In this document: positions 26,857 to 41,004 of the stretch, piece by piece
Position numbering within the stretch: the stretch's first letter is position 1
Layout: each line of letters opens with the position of its first letter
Source of the DNA: Dermanyssus gallinae
Lineage: Eukaryota > Arthropoda > Arachnida > Mesostigmata > Dermanyssidae
Assembly (NCBI GenBank): GCA_003439945.1
Contig: QVRM01000959.1
Coordinates: 1 to 64,000 of the forward strand
Reading direction: 5' to 3'
DNA: 64,000 nucleotides
Program-made: the position numbers and the translations under genes
Notes under the pieces: model-generated
What the model was told of the DNA's origin: nothing
Database searches by the model: none
The model's input: the letters and a program-made list of their open reading frames with translations, nothing else

Positions 26857-27985
26857 CAGGGTCATTCATGTTGTTATGTACTTCTTTCGAGGTTTGATAG
26901 AACTCAGCAAGAAAATAATTTTTCCCTATGGAGGGAGGACGCAGAAACGTTTTTTTTAGGAGTGAGGATGAAATTTATAAAAGTCGTTATTCTGCCTTTT
27001 TTCTTCTACATAGTTGTGCGAAATCTACGTTTGCGAGAGAACCAGTTAACGCATGAAGGAACCGATTACACCGGCGTGTTCGGGGGAAAATTCTGCACAA
27101 CGGAAGACACTTCAGTAGCTTGCGTAGCAAAAAAGCGAATACACAGGTTGAGAAAAGTCATGAAAAATCGATATGTTTTTATGTCTTACATTAATGCTTT
27201 TTCGTAAAAAAATTATGTCAAAAAGACCATTCTCACGCAATAGCAAATTTAGTGCCCACCACTTTCGTACCAAAGTGATGATGCTGCGTTACGCAGTTGT
27301 CAAGTCACTAAGCTTTTTCGATAGCCATATCGAAAGCGAAGGCATGCATATTTGCATAGGGCGTATGAGAAAGTTAGGTACATATTCTGAGGTTTAAAGA
27401 ACTCAGCAAGAGAATAATTTTTCCTAGTGAAAGGAGGGAGCGGAAACGTCTTGGCAAATTTTTACGGTCCTGAACGTAAAAACTTGTACGTAAAACATAA
27501 CAACTATGGCTGTCGAAAACGCTTAGTTACTTGACAACTACGTAACGCAGCACCATCACCTTGGTACGAAAATGATGGGCATTATATTTGCTATTGCGTG
27601 AGAGTGGTCTTTTAGACGTACATTTTTGGTCGCAATAAAAAAATTACGATTTTTCATGAAAAAGCGTTGACGTAAAATATCGACTTTTCATGACTTTCCT
27701 TAATCTGGGTATTCGCTTTTTGCTACACAACCTAGTGAAGTGTTGTGCAGAATTTTCTTCCGAACACGTCGGTGTAATCGATTTCTTCATGCGTTGACTG
27801 GTTCTCCCGCAAACGTAGATTTCGCACAACTACGTAGGAGAAAAAAAGCTAAATAACTACTTTTATAGACTTCACTCTCTCTCCTAAACAAGACGTTTCC
27901 GCGTCCTCCCTCCATAGGGAAACATTATTTTCTTGCCGAGTTCTATCAAACCTCGAAAGAAGTACATAACAACATGAATGACCCA
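26857..27985. mobile_element. 1.1-kb foldback (MITE-like) element
   Basis: Left arm (about 26857-27340) and right arm (about 27500-27985) are imperfect inverted complements over some 480 bp. The ends are CAGGGTCATTCATGTTGTTATG and its complement ...CATGAATGACCC, next to TA on each side, as in Tc1/mariner-type MITEs. The roughly 160-bp loop contains a third, direct partial copy of the terminal part (27390-27455, GAACTCAGCAAGA). No transposase is encoded; open frames in it are fortuitous. Confidence 0.8.
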
Positions 27986-28317
27986 TAATTAACGATGTGA
28001 AGTCCACCGCGTGGTAGTAAGCGCTGTTTTGCAAGCATTTGTTTATATTATATTTAATTTAAAAAAATCTGTAAAGCTCACGAAGTTGCTTCTAAAAGGT
28101 TTGCATCGTGCCAGAATTAAAACCGAGAGTCCAAACGTTAGTTAGTCTACCGGCCACCTGGGCTGCCTGTTTTCACGAGCCTATAACGCATACGTCTGTT
28201 CATATTCCGACCATGCTGTGTAATCAAGGCCACGCTAGTTCTTGCAAAAAGACTACTTCGTTGGCTAAAATGGCATATACATTTAAAAGATACATTTTTA
28301 ATATCTGACGGATCTGG

Positions 28318-28320
<3 letters not shown>

Positions 28321-28414
<94 letters not shown>

Positions 28415-28434
28415 GATATATATATATATATATA
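28321..28434. repeat. long TA microsatellite (114 bp)
   Basis: TA array with three G interruptions. Confidence 0.95.
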
Positions 28435-29024
28435 GGGACAAACTACGCAATATCGATGTATAACGAATCAACATCAAGTTGGTGCAATGTCGAGTAGTTT
28501 TTTTTGCGTCTCGACATACAGTCTCACGATTTTTAATTGAGGCCTTCCGTCCCTTACCGCAGTAAAACCAACATTCACAAAGATACTTGAGATACATGCT
28601 GGATGATTGATAAGGTAGTGCGAGTGATAGGCGAACAATAATATCAACGAAAAGCTAACAGTAGTTATAACGCTAATGTCGACACCTACGAAAACCAATA
28701 CGGCACAAACGCACGTTTACCGCGGCGACTCAACCATTCTTTTTACAGTCGTCAGAACGGCCACGAATGTGTTGAAACGCTTTCGAGCAAAGCTCTAGAG
28801 GAAAAGACATATACAGAAAAGCAGATCGAGCGAGGTAGAGATAGAAAGACAGCGAAAGAGGGAGAACTCGGAGGAACCGAAGTGTGCGTGCGTGAAACAA
28901 ACTCCAGAGAAAGCATGAAGAGAAAGAGAGACACCTGGAGATCGAAGGAGAAAAAGCTAGCCAAGCACGCCGTTATTAATCGTAGTGAATCGCAGTCAAT
29001 TATGCTCACGTTGAGTGCGAAAGG

Positions 29025-29290
29025 GGGATATAGGTTAGAAGGGGGTATAGGCTTTAAAGGGAGAAATAGAAATTAGAAGCGGCGGAATAGGGGTTAGAAT
29101 AGGAATAGGGGTTAGAAGGGGGAATAGGTGTTAAAAGGGGGAATAGGGGTTAGAAGGGGGAATAGGGGTTAGAAAGGCGAGTAAAAAGTTAGAAGGGGGA
29201 ATAGGGGTGTTGGCGGAGGGAATATAGGTTATACGAGGGAGTAGAGGTTAAGAGAGGGAATAGGGGTTAGAACCTGGAAGGGGGGAAATT
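29025..29290. repeat. G-rich minisatellite, about 19-bp unit
   Basis: Degenerate units of the type GGGGTTAGAAGGGGGAATA repeated about a dozen times. Each contains GGGTTA, the telomere-like word, and several G-runs. Confidence 0.88.
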
Positions 29291-29987
29291 CATTAAGGGT
29301 TTGGCTTAGCTTGGCTAGCCGAAGCTCACTTCACCAGCCAACTGGTCAGAGCGGGAACACCGGCATGCATCAGCAACACCGGGAGCAACAACGCCGAGCG
29401 AGCGCATGAAAAGCGATGGTGTTGAACTATTCGTTCCAATTGTCGCACTTTCATGGGCTGTCGCACCGTTACCAACTGATTTTCGAGCATCCGTGCAGTG
29501 CCGACACCGTGCCGCGACGACCACGACGACGACGACGATGGTAGCGGCGGCGTTCAAATTGTGTGCGCGGATAGAATACATGGCGCGTCGTCGTAGCCGG
29601 ACACTGATGGCGTTCCCTTCTCTGACTCTACGGCCAAATATGGCGCGCTTCCTTCAAGAATATTTACCCCCTCGCCCCCCTCTACCCGAGCGCGGGAGCA
29701 GCCCGAACCGTTACGATTCTCCTTGTCGCTCTATACTCTCCCCGTCTCTTCAGTTTCTCTCTAAGTCGCATGCACTCTATTTCTCTCTCTTTCTAACCTC
29801 TACAAGTGACCAGCCCTCGGAAACCTCCGACTAGTTAACCAGCCGTTGTTGGTGGTGGTGGTGTCGTCGTTGTCTTCATCGTCATTGTCATCAACATCGG
29901 CAGCAACAGCGTAGATCGCACCGAACATTATTCCAGACATGCGTGCGATACCGATTATTGACTACTCGGCTTCCGTTAACAGGCGCA

Positions 29988-30021
<34 letters not shown>

Positions 30022-30408
30022 AGCGTGCGTGTGTGCGTGTACGCACTTTGGGTGCCTTCCGGAATTGGAAGCTGTGAAACCATTTCCTCCCGTTGTCTCA
30101 CAACCAGGTCTGTGCGGACTTCTTATACGAGTGTCCTTCTATTTTGCTTTGTCTCATATATATTTATATATACATGACTGTGCGTCTACGTGACAGCATT
30201 GCCGACGATTGTGACAGCTCTCATCGAAGACGAAAAGGTGTCGCAGCACTAGCTACATAGGGGAAAACGTCATCTCAAAGTATCATGATCATTGAGAGCG
30301 ATTGTCTGCCAGCCTGTACGCTTCGGTCTGTCTCCGGTGGTGCCGGGGACCGTTGACGATACAAAAACAAGTTCGAGCGGTTACCGTTGTCAAGAGATGA
30401 TTTCTGCA

Positions 30409-30515
30409 GCTGTTGTTGTTGCTGCTGTTGTTGTGGCTGGTATTGTTTCTGTTGTTGTTGATGTTGTTGCTGCTGCTGCTGCTGCTGTTCTTGTTGTTGC
30501 TGCCGCTATTATTGT
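30409..30515. repeat. TTG/CTG microsatellite
   Basis: Interrupted GTT and GCT runs; a second run is at 30674-30725. Confidence 0.88.
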
Positions 30516-31658
30516 CTTGCAGCCGGTTGGTGAGGAGGATAATGGTGATGAGACTGGTTATAATGAATATCATAAGCGAAATGACGACTGCTTGGGTCGG
30601 TGCGGGGGTTCAGTTCATATGTTTATTTATTGATTCTGGTCGGGTGATCATAGTAAGTCATTGGGCATATTATTGTTGCTGTTATTGTTGTAGTTGTTGC
30701 CGCTGTTATTGTTGTTGTTGTTTCCACGGTGGTCAGTCGTAACCCTCGTGACGGGCAAACAACCGGACGGACAGCCCGGAACGTGTCTCGAACTCGACAA
30801 CGAATCAAGGGCCGAGAGTTTATGCATTAGTACGCTATCTTCTCTCTCTCTCTTGAACTATCTCCTTCAATGTTTTAAATGTGTCATTCCATGTCTTCAT
30901 TTTGTCCATGTGGGTATATGTCTACGTGTCGTGCACGTAAGCATCGCAGACATAAGCCAGGCTTGTTAGCCAGAAGTTAGAAATCGGAAACACGAATCAG
31001 ATAATAGCTCGCTCCGTAAAGTCCTGCGGGCAAACCAACGAAGTAGGCGACCTTCAACCGACGTATGGTTAGGGTAGCCTGTTTCTCTGAAGGCGACTTC
31101 CGAAGCTAAAATATCACTAACACCAACAACAACAATAGCAGCTTTACTAGAATCAGCCATAGCAGAAATACTAGTGCCTAAACTAGCTGTGTATGCCAAC
31201 CAGCCCAATCTGCCACGCACTAGCAAACACTGCCGTACTGCAGTAGAACTGGTTGTTAGTTAGTTGTATTGTTGGTGATAGTGGGCGTAGACGTAGTAGC
31301 AATGTATAGCTGATGCCACCACAGTAAAGGGATTAAAATCGAATGCGACGGTGCATCCTCATCCATCGCTAGAACCTGCTCTCGGCACGACGGTGTCAGA
31401 CAGGCAGAAAGGCATCGCAGCATGAATCAAACCGGGCCCGCACTTCGGCGTCTCGAGAACAACCGGCCGAACGAATTGGCAAACATGGACAGTAGATGTC
31501 ACTGCTGCTCGCCGCACGATCTACCGACAAGAACAGAAATGATCGTGGCGGATCAGGCTGCTCAGCTGGTCGCCCCTGTCTGACTAGCGACTGTCATCTC
31601 ATCGTCACTCATACCCTCCGAGTGTCAGCTGACCGCTCAGAGCCCCCGATAGAAACAT

Positions 31659-31690
31659 GGGGGGGGTAGGGAGGGGGGGGGGTTAGGGAG
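31659..31690 (+). repeat. G-run cluster with G-quadruplex pattern
   Basis: Four G-runs (about 8, 3, 10 and 3) separated by TA, A and TTA. Confidence 0.85.
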
Positions 31691-32823
31691 AGAAAGATCA
31701 CGCGGGCGTGATCGAGATGTTGACGAGGATGACAACAAGAACAACAGCAACAAGCAACAGCAACAACAACAACAACAAGAAAACAACAACATCAACCAGA
31801 GACAACGGCGCACGACCGAAAAAGTCGACAGGAAGATGTCAACTTGCGACATCTGATCTAAGAAGAGCCAAGAGTTGGCGTCGCCTCACGATAGTGTTTG
31901 TGATCTCGACTGTGTAGCAACAGCAGTCTGTGTTACAACGACCGGAGCAAGCGTTAAATAGAGTCCGAGAGAGAGAGAGTGTGCACGAACACTGTCAAAA
32001 CGGACTGTCACGCAGTCATCCTTGATGTCATGCGCCGTCTGTACTGTCACAGAAACCTAGACGTACCCCAAAAGCTTAACTTTCTGTGACGAAATCTATG
32101 TTTCACCTCTGGAAATACGCTATCGTAATACTAGAAGCAGGGAGAGCCTACTGTGAAGCTAGCCGGGAAATGAGTCTACGTTGCCGTTTGAAACAACACG
32201 GCACAACAAATGAAAAGCTTCTGCCACCCCGAGGGCGGGGCTTTTGTTCTGGATAGTGAACGGAGTAGTGGGTTAGTATGGCAATGTTACCGACCCTTTG
32301 ATAAAATCAGCTCCAGTTTACTTAGGATGGGCTGCATTTTGTAGATTTCGGTCGGAGGATTTCGCTAGTAGGACAGATACGCCAGGGGCTTATGTGGGCT
32401 ATCATGTGCACCTGCTTTCTATAACCAATGGCTTACAAAGATGCTGAGGAAACGAATTATTGTAGCAGTGATGATAAAAAAAGTTAGCGGCGTAGATGGT
32501 GAAGGACGTCCTTCTTTGGTACAAAGACCACAAGCTAACTAACTCTGTCACAAGTGCTCCCGTTATTACTGGTGGTTGTGGTGGTACCGGTGCTGCTACC
32601 GCCTCAGCCATTGACACGCATGGTGTTGGGGTTGGTGTGGCGCGCTTGACGCCGGAGCGCCATCGTGAGTGTTGACCTACGAATCGTTCACACTAAGTAG
32701 TTGGAGTTGGCGGTCCTTACGTAGGTTTGTCTACAAGTAGTTGAGCCGTCACTCCGCATCGTCTGGCTATTTCAGACGCGTCACATCTGTAAGAGGTGAG
32801 AGAACAACAAAGAAATAACGGAA

Positions 32824-32928
<105 letters not shown>

Positions 32929-33984
32929 GAGAAACGAAATCCTTAATAGATACATAGAAGGATAGACAGAAACGAAGAGAATGACTGGCAAGGTAGGGAA
33001 AGAAAGGTAGAACAGATATGTAGGCCACAGGCGAGTAGAAGAAGTGGTGAGCCGAAAACACAACTCATAAAAAGCCTGCCATTCTGCCAAGAAGCCACTC
33101 ATCATCATCGTCGTCATGAGGCAACAATGTGTGTGCGACCAACGTCAAGCTCAAGTCGATCGAAGCGACTAGCTGAATGAACTACTTACCCTGCTAACAG
33201 GCCAGCGTGCAGGCCGGCCGGTAACGAAACAGCCCGGCCCATAGTTCGCGGCTATCATCTGACAGTCGGTCGTCTGAGACGTCGATCGCGAATACTACTG
33301 CGCGATACTCTCTAACTGTCTGTGGGTCGATTCTACGAGGTGAGCCGTCCGATAGTGCTCGGCATCATCGTTCTCCCAAATGCTCACAGTTCTCCCCGCG
33401 GATTCTTCCTGGCGACAGCGCCCCCGACATCCCGCTGCTGGGTGGTTGTTGGTCCTTTCTTTTTCCTCTAGCCTTCCGTTCTACTTTTCTTTTGTTTGTT
33501 TGTGTTGCCGTTGTTTGTTCGTTTCGTTTAGCCTGCTCCGTGAGCATCGTGAGCGTTGTCGCACAATTGCTGCAGTTGATGACTTTGTGCTGCTATCGGC
33601 TTGCTGTTTCAGAGCTTCAGCCGGTGGCCGTAGGTTGGTAGCGTCACAGCGTCGTGCACCATGCAGGCAAAGCACGGCTAGCTCAAGCCAACAGAAACGC
33701 TCACGTGCACTCCCGCATTGATACGTGCACGTACGCACACCATATATCAATTACGTTGTGCTTGCGCACAACTAGGCGATATGGCTGCTTCTGAACGAGG
33801 GAAAGGCAAACAAAAATTGATCGCAATGTGTTTTTTTATGGGGTTGGATGGTAATGCACCATCTCTTTTTATTGAGACATCTGTGCTCCCCGTGTTTTTT
33901 GACCATGGTCGATTTTTAGTCCACTCCAGTATTTACCTTGTCTAAATTGGGAACCACGAAAGCCACTTTGAGGGTGGCCGGTCT

Positions 33985-34050
33985 GGGTGGGCCGAAACCC
34001 AGACCCGAATGCAAAGCAATGGCTTTTGCCACTAAGCCATCTTGCTCGGT
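33985..34050 (-). mobile_element. tRNA-derived SINE head
   Basis: On the minus strand A-box TGGCTTAGTGG (complement of 34029-34039), followed by B-box-like GGTTTCGGCCC (complement of 33989-33999). The D-arm pairing TGGC...GCCA is present, but the anticodon and acceptor stems are not, so this is a SINE relic rather than a tRNA gene. Confidence 0.55.
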
Positions 34051-35252
34051 AAATTGATCGAGCGTTTACGCTTCAGCGGCTGTTTATCTACGTTCAAACC
34101 CCCTGGTTGGTTCGACGAACCCCTCTGCGTTATTGTTTGATCTTTAGATAGGCCTTGAGTACACACCGCACACAGCGCCCGCTGTAGCACAAAGCAGAGG
34201 TTATCAGGTTCGTACATTAGTATTATTATGTTTAATTGCATTGTGCCCAAATATAAGTTCAGGATGGAAACCAGTGCCGTCTCATTGATTTTTGGCTGTT
34301 CACTAATCAATAGGAATTACTGGCGGCCTGCAGTCGAGATAAGTGGCCCGCACAGTAGTAGCCAACACAACGAACGCAATACGAATCAAAGCGAGGCAGC
34401 ATTTTATTGTCACAGACGGCTTCTTTAGAGAGGCTCTGCCCAGGAGGGTTTTAACGTCCGACTCCGACTGAAGAGGGTTTATTCTTCAGATAGAGAAGAA
34501 AAACGACCCCGCATCTCATAAACAAGAATAGCGCAAGGGAGTTCGTTTTATACGTTGAAAACGTCGATGCAATCGAGGCGGGCTTTCTCGAAATACCTAG
34601 GGCCAAAAGAGGGAATTTTCCCTTGCTGCATCACTGCATCGTCTTTATTTTATTATCATATATGTTTCCGGTATTTCTGAGGGATTTCAGAGATTTGAGC
34701 ATGCACTTTGAGTGTACACTTCCACTACTACAAGCGAGGTACCAATGTAAACACAATCTTATACCAACTTCTGCAGTGAATGAATTTGGCATGGCCTTGT
34801 CAATAAGCGCGCTCACATGTCCTCTAGTCTTTCGTGTACGATATATATATATATATATAACTATCATGAGAATGGGCTGGAGATAAAATCACATAAAACC
34901 AAGGCGATTAAGATTAGGTGTCGGAAGACGTTTAACTACAAACGACATTATTCGTTGCTGGATATCCGGCACTGTAACGAAGATGTTTGCATTTTTTCTC
35001 TCGGTGGAACGGCAGGACAACAAAAATAATGTTTGATAATAACATGAACCATCTTAAACATATTCTACTGAACTATCTATTGAGTAAAATAAATACGATC
35101 GATTGTTGAAATCGAGTGGAGCTATACACTGCTGTTACGTTAATCTGCCGAAAAAATGCAATTAAGTCCAGTGTAAGCACGCTAATGGTAGCTAAAAAGG
35201 TGAAGACAAAATGATGACATCCAGCAGTCTCCTACCAGCACACGCTTCGTAC

Positions 35253-35304
35253 CTAGGTATAATCAAACACACTACACTACCGTAGTGTGTTTGATTATAC
35301 CTAG
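35253..35304. repeat. perfect 23-bp hairpin with 6-nt loop
   Basis: 35253-35275 (CTAGGTATAATCAAACACAC then TAC) is the exact reverse complement of 35282-35304. The loop is ACTACC. No copy was noticed elsewhere in the window. Confidence 0.93.
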
Positions 35305-35402
35305 AGACCCTTCCTCTTAAAAACCGTAAAGAAATTGCCTACCCGGCCGTAGTGAGAGGATTAACTTATAGGAGTCTCGCACTAAAAGGTTTCGGTTTGC
35401 TG

Positions 35403-35433
<31 letters not shown>

Positions 35434-36489
35434 GTGCGGGATCTTCTAGGCTAGGCAGCGACGATCTGGACTATCACATATGTTCGTTTTAGCCTGCATA
35501 CACCGCCTTTCACTCTCCTTCTCTCTCTCTCTCTCTCTCAATAAATATATATAAGCACATGCATGTGTCTATACATCTATCTATCTGGCACTGTCGTTGC
35601 TATGCCCGAGCGCAATTAGCGATCCGTTACGCTTTGGCTGTAAAACAATGAGATCCGAGCAAAGCCGTGACCGTCATCACCAACAACGGTTTTCAATGGA
35701 AGCGAATCAGCAGCGGCCGTTCGGAGACGGGTGTCTCCGTGCACAGCCAGCATCAGCAGCCCGCGTACCCTTTTCGCTGCCTCCCGCTAAGCGCTTTCTA
35801 GGCGCGAGCAACAATCCAGAGGCTGCGTTACGACTGACCTGACCGCGGGCCTACACAGTATGGATTGCACGAAGATATGGACTCAAGTTGCTGAACGAGA
35901 AGAAAAACACAGCGAGAGATAGGGAAAGAGGTCGAATAAGAGAGAGGGCGATGAGGTACGCCATGATGGACAAAGGCATGTTCAAGTCAAGGCTTGAAGA
36001 AACAGGAAAAAAGACTAGCGAGAGACACAAGTCGAGAGGCTTTAAAGTACGGGTTAGGCGTGGTGCTTGCTCACCGGCAGCCGGTTGATCGGGTTATGAA
36101 ATCAACAAAAGCAACAACAACAACAGCAGCAACAACAAAAACAACAACAACAGCGACGACGACGACAGCAACAACGTGCATGGACGTGGATCATCATGTA
36201 TCGTTGTTGTTGTTGTTGTTGCTGCTGCGAGCGTCGCTGTGGTCGTTGAGTTTTCACCACTCAATGGGTGCTGAAGGCGTCGGAGCGCGGTCGGCGCCAC
36301 GCGAAAGTACGATTTACGATTGATGACTACCTCTGTAAGTGGCTTGGTTGCGAGAACTATTACCGTTTCGAGTATGGCTTTGGCTACTTGGACTACAACT
36401 AGAACTCACACCCGTATTGTCGGCAGCGTGACGAATAGGATTTGACGACGTTGGTGCCGAGTACCGTTGTCCGCTCAGAACAGACGAGA

Positions 36490-36667
36490 GCGACGACGAC
36501 GACGACGACAACAACAACAACAACTACAACTACAACAACAACAACAGCAACAACAACAAACGGTAACTACGAAGATAATAAGCAGCAACAACGAATGCAA
36601 TGAAGCAGCGGCAGCAACAACAACAATGACGATTAACAATAGGGGAAAACTTTAGCGTGCAATATTA

Positions 36668-36706
<39 letters not shown>
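36490..36706. repeat. CAA microsatellite followed by TA microsatellite
   Basis: CAA/CTA runs at 36490-36620, then alternating TA at 36677-36706. A related CAA run lies at 36100-36175. Confidence 0.85.
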
Positions 36707-36708
<2 letters not shown>

Positions 36709-38059
36709 CGAATACCAATCATAATAATAATACTTTTTTGTGCATGTTAAACCATGTTACAATTATGAGGTCTGAACGTATTATCGCATTATTATTATTG
36801 TTGCAAATCGCAGAATCGCGTTTCACGTGGTGCCTGTCGCAGCCTAGGAAAACGAGCTCTCGCTTTCATCGAAAATGCCATGAGCTGAGCCAAGCCGTCG
36901 ATAGCGAGCAAATCACCTTAGCGAACGTTTCGACAAGTCGCACACAAAAACGTTTACTGCTTAAAAAAACTGAAAAATTATGACCATGAATACCATGGAA
37001 TAATATGTGGCATTCTCAGAATTGTACTTACTGGACCTCTAGCAGACATTTATAGGGCAATAGCACTATTAAATAATAATGTTAATAAATAGTCACACCG
37101 CAACGGCTTGTTCATGCTGAACATATATGATGTTCAACATAAGCATACATGTGGATACAATGAGCGCTGAAAGGTTTGAGGAGGACGGGAGCGAGCCAGC
37201 GGAGGAGTAGCGGGTCAACGTATTGAAAACAAAGAAGAGCGCGGAAATGGTCGGCGGGAGACGGGCCGCGCGCTCACCGGGCTGTAAAACGACAACGAAG
37301 CGAAAACGACACGATATGTATTATTATGAGGCAATGAACGATTAAGCAGTGGAATGTGTTAACGCATCAAGGATCAAAGGGTCAGCAGCGGAGAAAAGAA
37401 CTTGGCGAGTCGCAAAAACAGTGGACCAGGCGAGGAGCAGCGAGGAGCAAGCGAAGGCGAAAGAGAGAGATAGAGAGAGAGAGAGAGAGAAAGTTCAAGA
37501 GAAGGGGCACATACGCACCCAAAGAGATACAGAGCTAGCAGGAGAGAAACTGAGAGAGAAACAGGGCTAGCGGGAGAGAGAATGAGAGAGAAAAAGAGAA
37601 TGTGTGGAGGAGGGAGAGGCTAGGGAGCGAAAATCTACTGGTTGGGGGCTTGCAAGTGAAGCTCAGGTTTTCTGGTAGGCGTAATGTTGTTAGTTACTCT
37701 CACATGGCTCAACAAGGGGGTTTTCACGTGTTTCAATCAAATGTAGCCCGTCGTCAACCAGCGAGCCAGCCATCCAGTGGGACAGATAGTCGAATAGAGA
37801 GCAAGTCACGGGTCAACGCAACTGCCACAACATGGCGACACGTGCCGCCGCCGCCCTTGTTGTGCCCGATCCCCCCGATCTCGGCGTCCGTACGCGCTCT
37901 GCTGCTGCAGCAGTTCAATCCAAGTGTACAGGCACCCAGTGCGGGGTGCTATAGTAGTTGGAGTAGACGCAGTGTTTCGGTAGCGTTTGCATGACGGTTG
38001 GGTGGTGCAGGAAGACCTCCGTAGGAATAGCGGTGGGGATTCTGTCGTCGCCATCATCG

Positions 38060-38180
38060 TTGCTGCTGCTGTTCTTGTTGTCGCGGTAGTTGTTACTGTT
38101 GTCCTTGCTCTTGTTGTTGTTACTGTTGTTCTTGTTGTTGTTGTTGTTGTTGTTGCTGATGTTGTTGTTGTGCTTGTCGC
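38060..38180. repeat. TTG microsatellite
   Basis: Interrupted GTT repeats; the reverse strand reads CAA. Confidence 0.88.
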
Positions 38181-40261
38181 GGTGATCGTTCTCAACCACT
38201 CAGTGGACCCACCGTCCTGAGCGACCTCTCGGCCGACGGGTGACCTGCCCTTACGCACTTCAGTGCACTTCACTCGACAAGACTGAGCTGTGTGAGTGAG
38301 TTTGTGAGTGACATGCTGCTGTAAGAAGAATATGAAGACGCTCACGCCGGTAATAGTGGTGATGTCGATGATGGTGGCGGGAAGGCGATGGAAAAGAGAG
38401 GAAGACGATGGAAATGAAGGGTGTGTGTGTGTGTATATGTCTGATGATGAAAATATCTCATAGAAACATCATTCATATCATGTGACCACACGGATCCTAC
38501 AAACAGATTCAGTTGCTAACAGCTTCGTGTGTGTCGGCGGGGGCGGGAACGGCGGCATCGGCGAGGTCGACCTGCCTGATGTGTTTGTGCGATGTATTTA
38601 TGCGACTACAAACGCCACAGCGGGGGTAGATGGGCCAAGCTGTGCCTACGCGAGGTGCCAGCATGCGATCGGCGTGCGCTCTGCTGGTAACTCCGCCTGC
38701 GAGGGCAGTCGCTGGGTTACATACACTTGAACCACTTACGCCAAGGAGTGCGATTATTACTATTAGACTGTTTTGACCCCGAGCCAGGCAATTGGATGGA
38801 TGGATGGTTGTCAGTGAGACGGTCAGCAAGAAGTAGCACCACGTGGCGCTGCAGCTGATGCCTTCGCGTCTTGACGAAGCCTTGACGCGCTTGACACGAC
38901 CATTGACCGACTTATTGCGATATAGGCACCAACGGACGAACTAGGCAAAGAACTAGGCATGGAGATGAAGATTGAGACCAATACCGAAAGGAACGGGGGG
39001 GGGGGTGAAAAACGGAGAGATCAAACGGGAAAAGGGTGGGAAACAGAAGGAGAGACCAATAGACACTGAACGAAACAAGCATATAAACAAAGACCCCTGA
39101 AACATGCCAACGAATGTCTAAGCGTCTGGACGCCTGGGCGTCTGAACGACAGGCCAAGAGCCTAGCTTGGATCCGACGGAACGGAGCTTGGGCGAGCAGC
39201 AGAGATCGTTAGGATCGTGCTGATTGTTGTCGTCGTGTTAATCTATCTAGCTATCGGCGTTGCGAGTACATTGAGAGCGCGTGCAATTTCACAAGCGGGA
39301 ACCACAGGTGGGAAAAGCGGATAGCCCTGGACTGACGGACGGACGGACGGACGAAAGGTGAGGTAAGGTCAGGATGTCTGAGAACCCCCCGAGAGAGCCC
39401 ACACACGTGAGGAATCGGCTGTGCTGACAAACAGCGCCGCCACGAAAGCCGCCCGGCAGACGGACAGAAGGCTGTAGAGCGCAAAGTTGGTTAAGCGATG
39501 CCGCGTGCGATGCCCGAGACGGACAGTCTGATACTAGTCGATTTCAACTGGAACATGGACTATGGTATTCTTGAACGTGAATTAGCGAAAGCTCGTTGCT
39601 TCCGTGCCACTGCCGATCTATAATAGGATGCTGCTGCAGCAGCAATGATCGAATGAATATTTAAGATTCAAGATTTAAAACGTGGTTTATTATAGGAACT
39701 GCATAATACAATGCTTTAGTTCTCATTAAAAATATATAGATAATGATAAAAAAAAATAGAATATTGCTAGTCAAATGGGTGAAGTTGAAGTCAGGACAAC
39801 GATCATCCCATAATAGACGTAGGTCTAGCGATACTATTAACCGTATTAGAGCAGTATTAGAGCTGAAGGAGCGGCACTTGTAATGATTGGTTGGTGCAGC
39901 CTTCGTCTAGTGTAGCATTCGCTTAGTTTGTTGTAGTCGTGGTCGTCGAAGAAGTATTAGACGATAGTAGGACACACAACAAGCGTGATTCTCTATTCGA
40001 AGAAGCTGGCCAGAAGAGTGAGCCGTATGTGCCGACTGGATTAACATCATCAGCATCATGTGCTGGGGAATCTCGGAGGTTTTGGCGCGTAGCAGCTCTA
40101 GCTCGCTAAGTCGTCGGATGAGAAAACTCGTTCGCCACCACCTCGAACAACAAGAAGGTGGAGAGCAAGGTGACTCGCTAATGTGGGAATATCGTTCTGA
40201 CGGGAGGCAGCGGTGGCGGTTGGTTGACACGGGTCTGATGATCCCTATCGGTGGCCGTTGG

Positions 40262-40318
40262 TGCTGTTGTTGTTGTTGCTGCTGCTGTTTCTGTTGTTGT
40301 TGTTGTTGTTGTTGTTGC

Positions 40319-40358
<40 letters not shown>

Positions 40359-40393
40359 GCTGTTGTTTCTGTTGTTGTTGTTGCTGTTGCTGA
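40262..40393. repeat. long TTG/CTG microsatellite (132 bp)
   Basis: The longest nearly pure GTT array in the window, with occasional GCT. The open frame through it (polycysteine) is not a gene. Confidence 0.93.
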
Positions 40394-41004
40394 AAGTGAG
40401 TAGTGCAGTTAAGTAGTGAGTTCGGGACAACCAGTTCGTTGATCGCGATGGTTAATCGGCCGGAAACGAGATGAAATCTGACGTCGCTGTTCGAAATACT
40501 TACATAAGTAAGTCACGCCGAAGCAAACCTAAGACAGGATCTAAGATGAACGAGGAGAGATAATCCGCGTGTTGCGCTAATTGTTGCTATTGCTGTTGTC
40601 ATTGTCGTTGTTTTCACTGTTGTTCCTGTAATTGTGCCATTAATGCTTCTGCTTAGCGTTGTGTTCTCTAACACTGCAGTTGACACAGCCACTGGTGCCG
40701 TTGCAACTGTTCTGCTTATATTGCTGTTTCTAATGCTACTGTCTCAGTTTAGTAAATGCAAATGCATAGTCGTTTCCCGCCACTGTTCCGTTGTTGGCGG
40801 AGAGCCGGACTAATCTCCAATGGCAATGTGCTTGTACAAAGGCCATGTCATGCATAAACTATGCATCCAAACAAGCTGTAGGCGCCCATCCAAATATAAA
40901 CCATAATTAATTTTCACGAATTGAATCATAAAAATAAACGTACCTTTATTCGGATTATTACTCGGTTGGACGAGGCACCAAGCAATCTTTGGTATCTACC
41001 TATA

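Noticed and set aside
40058..40393. Cysteine-rich open frame
   Set aside because: Most of it is a translated TTG array.
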